In this document: piece by piece, positions 1 through 6,654 of the stretch
Numbering within the stretch: position 1 is the first letter of the stretch
Layout of the letters: each line of letters opens with the position of its first letter
NCBI GenBank assembly: GCA_902796625.1
Contig: CADBPX010000118.1
Span: 1-12,379 of the forward strand
DNA length: 12,379 bases
Source: an uncultured Pseudomonadota bacterium
Lineage (GTDB): Bacteria > Pseudomonadota > Alphaproteobacteria > RF32 > CAG-239
Direction: 5' to 3'
Translations under genes and position numbers: made by a program
The notes under the pieces: generated by a model
Databases searched by the model: none
Told to the model about the DNA's origin: nothing
The model's input: the letters and a program-made list of their open reading frames with translations, nothing else

Positions 1-282
1 AACTTCATAACCATCTTTAATATGACAATTCTTATACAAGGTTTGACCAGCATCGTTTACACATGAATCACAATCATAGCACTCTTTAGGAGTCGGTTTG
101 GTCGTAGATCCGCTACAAGTGACGCCGCCGCCGAGTGCATCGCCACCCATACCATCACCGCCACCTAAATTACAACCGCCATCTGGCAAAAAACAAACAC
201 TGGCATTCGCTTGCGAACCGGCAAAGCAAACACCCACAGCCAACATACATATTGCGGCTAAAAATTGCACTGATTTTGACAT
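1..282 (-). CDS. Exported cysteine-rich protein, N-terminal part (runs off left edge)
   Basis: An open frame of 94 codons starts with ATG at 282 and continues past position 1, so only the N-terminus is visible. A strong Shine-Dalgarno (GGAGAAGGAG, about 291-300 on the complement) lies upstream of the ATG. Residues 1-27 look like a Sec signal peptide: a short N-terminus with Lys3, a hydrophobic core, then a probable signal peptidase I site after Ala-Asn-Ala (residues 25-27). The mature part carries Cys30, 37, 56, 68, 71, 74 and 86, a Gly-rich stretch at about 35-53, and a CxxCxxC cluster at 68-74. Many cysteines in an exported protein suggest disulfide-stabilised repeats, perhaps a surface protein, but no family was recognised. 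It is divergent from truA. The protein is likely real because start, ribosome site, signal peptide and promoter agree; function is unknown. Confidence 0.75.
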   Translation of the reverse strand, partial: MSKSVQFLAAICMLAVGVCFAGSQANASVCFLPDGGCNLGGGDGMGGDALGGGVTCSGSTTKPTPKECYDCDSCVNDAGQTLYKNCHIKDGYEV

Positions 283-322
283 ATTCTACTCCTTCTCCAG
301 ACTGGATACCTGTGTACACGCT

Positions 323-351
323 ATTATACTAGCATAACTTTATTTAAATGT
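323..351 (-). promoter_or_regulatory. Probable promoter of the left-edge exported protein gene
   Basis: A consensus -10 box, TATAAT, reads on the minus strand at 323-328, about 40 bases upstream of the ATG at 282. At 17-base spacing the -35 position (346-351) reads ACATTT, a poor match to TTGACA, so the call rests on the -10 box. The rest of the intergenic region 283-432 is AT-rich and shows no convincing rightward promoter for truA. Confidence 0.4.
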
Positions 352-432
352 ATATGAATTTTTTGTTAAATTTTAAGCATATTTTAAAAACCAACGGCTA
401 AAATCGCCAATAAGATAACTTAAGGATAACAT

Positions 433-1173
433 ATGCGCTACAAAATCACCATGGAATACGATGGGACCAATCTGGTCGGTTGGCAAAAGCAAAAAGACGG
501 CCCCAGTGCTCAGGAATTTTTAGAAAAAGCTATTGCCGGATTTTCCCATCAGCAAACTGAAGTATTTGCCGCCGGACGTACCTATGCCGGTGTCCATGCC
601 TTGGCTCAGGTGGCGCATTTTGATTTAGAAACCGACTTAAACGAATATAAAATGCAAGAAAGCCTTAATGCCTTACTGCGTGAACTTCAAGCACCGGTCT
701 GCGTTTATAAAACCGAAATTGTCTCAACTGACTTTCATGCCCGATTTTCTGCCCGAGGACGCGGTTATATTTATCGCATTTTAAACCGCCGCGGCAACAG
801 TCCGTTGCGCACTAACCGAGTTTGGTACGTTACTTATCCTCTTAATATCATCGCCATGCAAGCCGGTGCCCGACATCTTATCGGTCATCATGATTTCAGC
901 TCTTTTCGCGGAGCCGGATGTCAGGCTTTATCACCGGTTAAAACTCTCGATAAATTCGATATCACCCGTGCCGATGATGAAATCATTTTTACCGTCGAAG
1001 CTCGTTCTTTTATCTATCATCAAGTCCGTAATATGGTCGGTACTTTAATGGAAGTCGGTTGTGGCAAGCGCAAACCCGAGGATGTTAAAATCATTCTGGA
1101 GGCTTGCGATCGTCAAAAAGCCGGCATCAGTGCTCCGGCTTGCGGTTTATATCTTAATAAAGTAGTTTATTAA
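433..1173 (+). CDS. truA: tRNA pseudouridine synthase A with catalytic Asp replaced by Tyr
   Basis: TruA converts uridine to pseudouridine at positions 38-40 of the tRNA anticodon stem-loop in the cytoplasm. The 246-residue length is normal for the family. The N-terminus (KITMEYDGTNLVGWQ, residues 4-18), the FHARFSARGRGYIYR segment (101-115, with the conserved Tyr112), GHHDFSSFRGAGC (151-163) and RSFIYHQVRNMVGTL (191-205) are typical TruA blocks. The striking exception is the active site. The family motif GRTDxGVHA reads GRTYAGVHA (residues 48-56), so the catalytic nucleophile Asp (Asp60 in E. coli) is Tyr51, codon TAT at 583-585. A single G-to-T change from GAT would produce it. The frame is intact and everything else looks conserved. 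As read, the protein should lack synthase activity; a sequencing or assembly error is the main alternative. An AAGGA ribosome site (422-426) precedes the ATG. The gene converges with holA, leaving 1 base between stop codons. Confidence 0.96.
   Translation: MRYKITMEYDGTNLVGWQKQKDGPSAQEFLEKAIAGFSHQQTEVFAAGRTYAGVHALAQVAHFDLETDLNEYKMQESLNALLRELQAPVCVYKTEIVSTDFHARFSARGRGYIYRILNRRGNSPLRTNRVWYVTYPLNIIAMQAGARHLIGHHDFSSFRGAGCQALSPVKTLDKFDITRADDEIIFTVEARSFIYHQVRNMVGTLMEVGCGKRKPEDVKIILEACDRQKAGISAPACGLYLNKVVY
1114..1141 (-). terminator. Possible intrinsic terminator of the leuS-lptE-holA operon, inside truA
   Basis: Read leftward, AAGCCGG (1135-1141) pairs with CCGGCTT (1118-1124) across a 10-base loop. 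The 3' arm runs directly into further T residues, giving a five-T run. It sits about 35-60 bases past the holA stop, inside the coding 3' end of truA. There is no room between the two convergent genes for an ordinary terminator. The stem is only 7 bp and could arise from coding sequence, so confidence is moderate. On the plus strand the hairpin lacks a T tract. Confidence 0.4.
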
Positions 1174-1174
1174 T

Positions 1175-2209
1175 TCAACGATTCTGCTGCAATTTTTGCG
1201 CCGCTCCTGCTAAGCGTAAAATAGTGTAACCGCCGCATTGTTCTGCCGGAAAGTTGGTGGTTTTGCAATCTCGCTCACAATCGTATAACATTCCCAAAGC
1301 CATAATAATCCGCTCTTTATTCCATATTTTAAGTTGACGCAAAAATAACGGCTTACGATAAAACATTAACTGAGGACGCAAAGTTTTCAGCGAACCTTCT
1401 GCCGATTCGCCTTTTTCCATTTGCGCCGCGCAATCCAACAATTTCATAAAATGATAGCTGATCTGACGAATAAGACTTGCCGGTTCCGCCCCTTCCTTCA
1501 GCAAACGACTATAAATCCGGCTGGCCCTAGCCACATCACCGCCGGCTGTATAGTAACACATATCTTCAATATTAGCTCCGGCCACATCACTAACCGCCGC
1601 CCGTACGTCATCAGCACTTAATGTTTTACGTTCTCCCATATACATGGCCAATTTATCCAACTCACTGGCATTCAGCTTGCGATCCGGAGATAAACGTGAA
1701 CACAACAGTTGCAAAGTTGAAACATCACTGCTGATACCGCGTTCTTGCAACATTTTGGATACGGATGAAGCTATATCCTCATCTCGATCCTCATAACAGC
1801 CGACAATAATTGTATCTTCACGTTCTTTAGCCCAAGTTACCAGCGAAGAACGGGTATTTAAAGTTAATGACGATAAAATAAGCAAATTTTCTGATTGCGT
1901 TTCCGGAAGCATATTTTTTAATAATGCAGCTAAATTATTATCGGCATTTTTAACTACGATTGCCCGCCGGCCTCCCATCAAAGACTGAGCATAAAACTCG
2001 GCATAAATTTCTCGGCCGTCCTTGCTGATTTTTTCCATTTCCAAAACACAGCAGCGAAAAGCATCATTCATATCCCCGCAAACCGCTTCGGCACATTTTT
2101 GCTGTAAAGTTGCAATTGCTCCTTCGTTATTACCGAACAAAACCACACACTTAACCGCCGGACTAAGCCGGGCTATCATACCTTCAAATTGTGCCGGCTT
2201 AAAATTCAT
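1175..2209 (-). CDS. holA: DNA polymerase III subunit delta
   Basis: The delta subunit of the clamp-loader complex opens the beta sliding clamp so that it can be loaded on primed DNA. The protein is about 344 residues, normal for HolA. The N-terminus (MNFKPAQFEGMIARL) followed by VVLFGNNEG, where a degenerate nucleotide-binding loop sits, matches the usual alphaproteobacterial HolA opening. The C-terminal third (RASRIYSRLLKEGAEP onward) is a helical segment like the collar domain. I chose ATG at 2209 because it aligns with the family start. A GTG at 2221 would add four residues. Neither has a good Shine-Dalgarno, so translation is probably coupled to lptE, whose stop overlaps this start by 11 bases. 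It is the last gene of the leuS-lptE-holA operon. The assignment rests on overall resemblance plus gene order. Confidence 0.88.
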   Translation of the reverse strand: MNFKPAQFEGMIARLSPAVKCVVLFGNNEGAIATLQQKCAEAVCGDMNDAFRCCVLEMEKISKDGREIYAEFYAQSLMGGRRAIVVKNADNNLAALLKNMLPETQSENLLILSSLTLNTRSSLVTWAKEREDTIIVGCYEDRDEDIASSVSKMLQERGISSDVSTLQLLCSRLSPDRKLNASELDKLAMYMGERKTLSADDVRAAVSDVAGANIEDMCYYTAGGDVARASRIYSRLLKEGAEPASLIRQISYHFMKLLDCAAQMEKGESAEGSLKTLRPQLMFYRKPLFLRQLKIWNKERIIMALGMLYDCERDCKTTNFPAEQCGGYTILRLAGAAQKLQQNR

Positions 2210-2768
2210 TCGGATTGCCACGCTTGGTTTTAACGGAATGGAAATAAGAGCCTATACGCAAAGAAATATCATTGGCAATAATTTTTGCGCCGTCTTTTTC
2301 AACTTTTTTCTTATCCATTGTTGTTGAGTACGGATTATCCAACAAGTCATAACTCAAATAAACCCAACTGTTACCACTGACCAAATGGCCGTCTTTTTTA
2401 CTCCACAATGAATATTTTATCGTATATTTAACCTTTTCCCGTGTTGCCGTAATATCATCACGCAAAGCCTGCTCCACCGTACGCTTACCGACCGGTTGCA
2501 GTTTTAAGAAATATTTAGCACACTTCGGTTCACCATACGGATTAAAATTGTCCATTAATTCATTCCGGATCAGCTGACCGATACGATCAGTTGCGCCTTC
2601 GACTTTAACTTGCGCCATTTCATGCACAATATCGGCATCATACTCATTGTTATAATACCACAGATCATCACCGCCAACCTTTTCAACATACAAAGGTTCA
2701 AAGCCGCAAGACGAAATTCCGCCCAGCAACACAGCAACCGATAAAATTTTTAATTTACTATACCACAA
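2199..2768 (-). CDS. lptE: LPS-assembly lipoprotein LptE
   Basis: LptE is an outer-membrane lipoprotein that plugs the LptD barrel and helps deliver lipopolysaccharide to the cell surface. The start is uncertain. A GTG at 2816 gives 205 residues and a 36-residue leader, overlapping leuS by 59 bases with no ribosome site. A TTG at 2768 gives 189 residues, overlaps leuS by 11 bases, follows AGGTAGGA, and yields a compact lipoprotein signal: Lys near the N-terminus, hydrophobic LSVAVLLGG, and lipobox ISSC with the acylated Cys at residue 21. I prefer the TTG. GFEPLY right after the Cys is the signature start of mature alphaproteobacterial LptE. The remainder (RIGQLIRNEL, then ATREKVKYTIKYSLW) fits the family. 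The gene lies between leuS and holA, its usual position. Its stop lies within the start of holA. Confidence 0.9.
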   Translation of the reverse strand: MWYSKLKILSVAVLLGGISSCGFEPLYVEKVGGDDLWYYNNEYDADIVHEMAQVKVEGATDRIGQLIRNELMDNFNPYGEPKCAKYFLKLQPVGKRTVEQALRDDITATREKVKYTIKYSLWSKKDGHLVSGNSWVYLSYDLLDNPYSTTMDKKKVEKDGAKIIANDISLRIGSYFHSVKTKRGNPNEF

Positions 2769-5244
2769 TGTTAACAATCCTACCTGGAACAACAATGATT
2801 TTCTTAACTGTAACACCTTCTAACTGACGTGCCACATTTTCCAATTTTAATGCCGCCTCTTGACATTCTTCTTTGCAGGCTGTTTTCGCCACATTTATGG
2901 TTCCGCGCATTTTGCCGTTCATCTGTACAGCGAGCGTCACCATATCATCTTCGGCCAATTTAGCATCTCCATGCGGCCAACTTTCTGTAACAACCAGAGT
3001 ATCATACCCCATCCGTGCCCACATTTCTTCTGCCAAATGCGGTGTAAACGGAGATAATAACTTAAGCAAAGTCGCATACATCTGCGCCGGAATTTTTTCC
3101 ATATCCGCCATGTAATTAACATATACCATCAACGAAGAAACTGCCGTATTAAACTTCATTTGGTCAATCCGTTCCGTTACTTCCAAAATACATTTATGCA
3201 TCGCACGTATATCTGCAACATTCATCGTAACGTCTTTATCACTATAAACTTTTTTAAACAGACCATATACCTTGCTCACAAAACGATAAACACCATTTAA
3301 GCTTTCTTCCGACCACATTGCCACTTGGTCAAACGGACCGATGAACATTTCGTACAGGCGGAAAGTGTCAGCTCCGTAATTTTCAACAATATCATCCGGA
3401 TTGACCACATTACCACGTGACTTACTCATTTTTTCGCCGTCAGCCGCCAATATCATTCCATGTGATGTCCGCTTCTGGTACGGCTCAGGCATTGGAACAT
3501 AACCGCAATCATACAAAAACTTATGCCAAAAACGTGAATACAGCAAGTGCAGAGTTGTATGTTCCATTCCTCCATTATACCAATCAACATTCATCCAATA
3601 ATCCAAAGCCTCTTTTGAGGCAAACTCTTTGTCATTATGCGGATCACAATATCTTAAAAAATACCACGAAGAACCGGCCCAATTTGGCATAACATCAGTT
3701 TCACGCCGAGCATGCCCGCCACATTTAGGACAAGTTGTATTAACCCAATCAGTCGCATTAGCCAGTGGTGAATCGCCGTTATCATTCGGACGATAATCCG
3801 GCACTTCCGGCAAAGTCAGAGGAAGTTGATCTTCCGGAATCGATTGCCAACCGCAATGTTCGCAATAAACCATCGGGATCGGCTCTCCCCAATAACGTTG
3901 CCGTGAGAACACCCAATCACGCAGTTTAAAGTTAACTTTTGCCTGACCAAACCCATGATCGGTTGCATACCTAATTGCTGCTGCCATTGCCTCTTTTTTA
4001 TCCTTTCCGTCCATAAATCCGGAATTCATATGTATTCCGTCTTCTTCCCAAGCCTGCTGGCTGATATCGCCGCCGGCCAAAACTTGAATAATCGGCAAAT
4101 TAAATACTTTTGCAAAATCATAATCGCGTTGATCATGTGCCGGAACGGCCATAATAGCGCCGGTACCGTATCCGGTCAAAACATAATCGGATATAAATAC
4201 CGGAATCAGCTTTCCTGTATATGGATTTCGTGCTTTAACCCCTTTCAGCTCAACACCGGTTTTAGAAGTATCGGCAGTCCGTTGCAATTCGGATTTTTTG
4301 GCTGTTGCTTCAACATAAGACTGTACTTCGGCAGCATTATCGAAATTACCCATCAGCTCTTGTACAAACTTATGTTCCGGAGCCATAACGCAATATGTTA
4401 CGCCAAAAGTTGTATCCGGACGAGTAGTATAGACCACCATTGTTTTATTTAAAGGTTTGCCGTTATTATCTGTCAATTCAAAGCTGAGTTCTGCGCCTTC
4501 GGAACGCCCGATCCAATTGATCTGTGTAGACTTAACCCGATCAATAAAATCAACCTCACGCAAATCATCAATCAAACGATCAGCATATTTGGTAATTGCC
4601 AACATCCACTGTTCTTTATCGCGACGAACCACCTCTGCGCCGCAGCGCTCACAATGCCCGTTAACCACCTCTTCATTAGCCAAACCAACTTTACAAGACG
4701 GGCACCAGTTAATAGCCATCTTATCCTTATACGCCAAACCATGCTTCCAAAACTGGATAAACATCCACTGTGTCCATTTATAATATTCTGGATCACATGT
4801 AGCAAAGCAGCGATCCCAATCGAAACTAAAACCGATTGATTTAAGCTGGCGAGTGAAATTAGCAATATTGGCCTTGGTTGAAACAGCCGGGTGTACTCCG
4901 GTTTTAATTGCATAATTTTCTGCCGGCAAACCGAACGCATCAAAGCCCATCGGATACAAAACATTATAGCCTTGCATTCTTTTTTTACGAGAAATAACAT
5001 CTAATGCCGTATAAGAACGCGGATGTCCGACATGCAGTCCGGCACCTGACGGATACGGAAATTCCACCAACGCGTAGAATTTCGGTTTACTATGGTTAAT
5101 ATCTACCTTATAGACTTTTTCATCATCCCATATTTTTTGCCATTTAGCTTCTATGGTACGAAAATTATAGCGATCTTCATTTTGCCAATCCTGACGCCAC
5201 TCTTCCCAACTTTTTTTTCCGTTATAACGGGCATTATCAGACAT
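2758..5244 (-). CDS. leuS: Leucyl-tRNA synthetase
   Basis: This class I aminoacyl-tRNA synthetase charges tRNA-Leu with leucine and edits misacylated tRNA. From the ATG at 5244 it has 828 residues. The HIGH motif appears as HVGH (71-74) within PYPSGAGLHVGHP. A zinc-binding CPSC/CERC pair lies at 181-184 and 198-201. The CP1 editing site shows TTRPDTTFG (273-281) and AVPAHDQRDYDFA (366-378), and KMSKS lies at 605-609. A second CxxC pair (462/465 and 505/508) is also present. The anticodon-binding domain and C-terminus look complete. The frame extends upstream to GTG at 5289 and ATG at 5268, but only the 5244 ATG has a good ribosome site (GAGG at 5250-5253, five A's, then ATG). Even so, about 25 residues precede the usual YNFRTIEAKWQ start, a charged, Trp-rich extension. 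It is the first gene of the leuS-lptE-holA operon. Confidence 0.97.
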   Translation of the reverse strand: MSDNARYNGKKSWEEWRQDWQNEDRYNFRTIEAKWQKIWDDEKVYKVDINHSKPKFYALVEFPYPSGAGLHVGHPRSYTALDVISRKKRMQGYNVLYPMGFDAFGLPAENYAIKTGVHPAVSTKANIANFTRQLKSIGFSFDWDRCFATCDPEYYKWTQWMFIQFWKHGLAYKDKMAINWCPSCKVGLANEEVVNGHCERCGAEVVRRDKEQWMLAITKYADRLIDDLREVDFIDRVKSTQINWIGRSEGAELSFELTDNNGKPLNKTMVVYTTRPDTTFGVTYCVMAPEHKFVQELMGNFDNAAEVQSYVEATAKKSELQRTADTSKTGVELKGVKARNPYTGKLIPVFISDYVLTGYGTGAIMAVPAHDQRDYDFAKVFNLPIIQVLAGGDISQQAWEEDGIHMNSGFMDGKDKKEAMAAAIRYATDHGFGQAKVNFKLRDWVFSRQRYWGEPIPMVYCEHCGWQSIPEDQLPLTLPEVPDYRPNDNGDSPLANATDWVNTTCPKCGGHARRETDVMPNWAGSSWYFLRYCDPHNDKEFASKEALDYWMNVDWYNGGMEHTTLHLLYSRFWHKFLYDCGYVPMPEPYQKRTSHGMILAADGEKMSKSRGNVVNPDDIVENYGADTFRLYEMFIGPFDQVAMWSEESLNGVYRFVSKVYGLFKKVYSDKDVTMNVADIRAMHKCILEVTERIDQMKFNTAVSSLMVYVNYMADMEKIPAQMYATLLKLLSPFTPHLAEEMWARMGYDTLVVTESWPHGDAKLAEDDMVTLAVQMNGKMRGTINVAKTACKEECQEAALKLENVARQLEGVTVKKIIVVPGRIVNIVV

Positions 5245-5319
5245 TTTTTCCTCATTTAAACTATTCATAAACCTTTCGCAGGTTATCACGTTTTTTTCTT
5301 AATTTCAATGTCAATACAC

Positions 5320-5325
5320 ATTATA
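5320..5325 (-). promoter_or_regulatory. Probable -10 box for the leuS-lptE-holA operon
   Basis: TATAAT reads on the minus strand at 5320-5325, giving an expected leader of about 70 bases before the leuS ATG at 5244. At 17-base spacing the -35 region reads TTTAGT, a 3-of-6 match, so the promoter is weakly defined. The same 145-base gap must also serve the divergent gene at 5390. A weak rightward candidate is TTAACT (5340-5345) with TGTTAT (5363-5368) at 17-base spacing. Confidence 0.4.
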
Positions 5326-5389
5326 CACACGCATAAATTTTAACTAAATTCTAACGCTTTAATGTTATTTTCAGAATGGAGAGGTGTCT

Positions 5390-6616
5390 ATGAATGACAA
5401 AAAATTCTTAGCATTATCGTTACAGCAATCCTTTGAGCACCCTCAACTCAACGGCAAATACCTGAACATGTTTAAACAGTACAGCGATGCCAACGGATTT
5501 CTTTATATTACAAATCCGAAGTTTAAGTTTTTGCCGCCGTGGACGATTAACTCTGATTTTAGCAAAAAATGCCGACATGCCTTAAAACATGATGCCCTGC
5601 ATAGTGCGGAACTGATGCAGGCATTACAAACATTAAAGCACTACTTAAGCGAAAATGTGGTTATGCCGGAAGATTTTCCGGATATTGATCGACTTGCTCA
5701 CAGTCTTGGCCTTAAAAGCTTAGATCGCAGCACTGCCCAAAAAAAGTTAACCGTATCCCACCTTAAACCTATGGGATTTGAACAAAAACTACAAAATTGT
5801 AGCAGGCAATTTCAACATTTGTCCGAACATCTTACTAACATTTCTCAGCAAGATTCCACCTCTTTTACCATTGCCTTACTCAAAGATTTTTCGACTGAGT
5901 ATAACCAAGCACTGTGCCGTACCGGCAAAATAAATCTTTTTATAAGGCTTAATCGGCATCAAATAAAACAATGCTTATCTGAGAATTGGACTAAAATAAA
6001 AAATCATAAAACTCCGAATATTGCTGATTTGCTTAATACTCGTTTCAGAGGACAAAGCATTATTTTGGCGAAAAAATATTTTCATCATTTGCACTTTTTA
6101 CTACTCTCATTAACCGATAAAATGTCATTTCTTTCTAATTATCCGGAGACTTATTTGCTTATAGACACACTGATTGAAAGTCCGGAAAAATTCCGTCGCG
6201 ATTTTCAAGAATTTTGTCGGCAGTGCTTAGCCCCGAACAGTGATGATATATACAGTTTACTTCAATCAGCAAGTGCCTTACAAAACGATTATCTCTTTCT
6301 TTGTTACCTGGCCGACATATTGGATACGTTTGAAACAAAGTTTCTTGATAAAATTCCCGTAGAGCGACAACCTGAATTGCCAACCGTAGATCCGCAAAAG
6401 GAACTTAAAGAAATAAAAAAGATTATTGCCACCGGCCAACACATATCGACTCAAACCAAAACGGCCCGATTCATTTCATCTTTTATTCGCAATTTTGACA
6501 AAGATATTTCCCGGATCAACGAGCTTTGGCAACGCTACACCGGTCCCGATACGCATTTTTTTACTAAATTGGTTGATTTTGACACAAATATTATAGACAA
6601 AACAAAAAAATCATGA
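5390..6616 (+). CDS. Uncharacterised helical cytosolic protein (408 residues)
   Basis: I do not recognise this protein. The ATG at 5390 is preceded by a strong ribosome site, GGAGAGG (5378-5384), with a 5-base spacer. An in-frame GTG at 5384 would overlap that site and is unlikely. There is no signal peptide and no clear membrane segment. The sequence is rich in Lys, Gln, Leu and Phe and looks mostly alpha-helical throughout. No catalytic or nucleotide-binding motif was seen. Clusters of note are His-His-Leu-His in the middle, a Cys-Arg-Gln-Cys pair (EFCRQCLAP), and a charged stretch PQKELKEIKKII near the C-terminus. It is divergent from leuS and is followed after 38 bases by another unknown gene in the same direction. 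The stop codon (TGA, 6614-6616) is part of the promoter of that next gene. Coding confidence is high from length and ribosome site; function is unknown. Confidence 0.85.
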   Translation: MNDKKFLALSLQQSFEHPQLNGKYLNMFKQYSDANGFLYITNPKFKFLPPWTINSDFSKKCRHALKHDALHSAELMQALQTLKHYLSENVVMPEDFPDIDRLAHSLGLKSLDRSTAQKKLTVSHLKPMGFEQKLQNCSRQFQHLSEHLTNISQQDSTSFTIALLKDFSTEYNQALCRTGKINLFIRLNRHQIKQCLSENWTKIKNHKTPNIADLLNTRFRGQSIILAKKYFHHLHFLLLSLTDKMSFLSNYPETYLLIDTLIESPEKFRRDFQEFCRQCLAPNSDDIYSLLQSASALQNDYLFLCYLADILDTFETKFLDKIPVERQPELPTVDPQKELKEIKKIIATGQHISTQTKTARFISSFIRNFDKDISRINELWQRYTGPDTHFFTKLVDFDTNIIDKTKKS

Positions 6617-6622
6617 TATAAT
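6594..6622 (+). promoter_or_regulatory. Extended -10 promoter for the acidic-repeat gene
   Basis: A -35 box TAGACA (6594-6599, one mismatch to TTGACA), a 17-base spacer, and the extended -10 TGATATAAT (6614-6622, consensus TATAAT at 6617-6622) form the best promoter in the window. Transcription would start near 6629, leaving a leader of about 25 bases before the ATG at 6655. The -35 box lies within the last codons of the upstream gene, and the TGA of the extended -10 is that gene's stop codon. The downstream pair can therefore be transcribed independently of the first gene. Confidence 0.65.
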
Positions 6623-6654
6623 GCTTTTAGTAAATATTTTCAGGAGCGGTAAAT

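Noticed and set aside
98..337. Rightward Pro-rich open frame at the left edge
   Set aside because: It is antisense to the exported-protein gene, which has a signal peptide, ribosome site and promoter; the Pro-rich product reflects Gly codons on the other strand.
433..1173. truA as a pseudogene
   Set aside because: The catalytic Asp is lost, but the frame is full length and the other motifs are conserved, so it is annotated as an intact CDS with an anomaly.
3955..4452. 165-codon rightward open frame
   Set aside because: It is antisense to the well-conserved leuS editing domain, has no ribosome site, and its product resembles no ordered protein.
4572..5000. 142-codon leftward open frame in an alternative frame of leuS
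   Set aside because: It is a frame shadow of leuS; the real frame carries the zinc-binding and active-site motifs in the same stretch.
5245..5389. Riboswitch or T-box leader upstream of leuS
   Set aside because: The leader is only about 70 bases and shows no T-box sequence, specifier stem or terminator-antiterminator pair.
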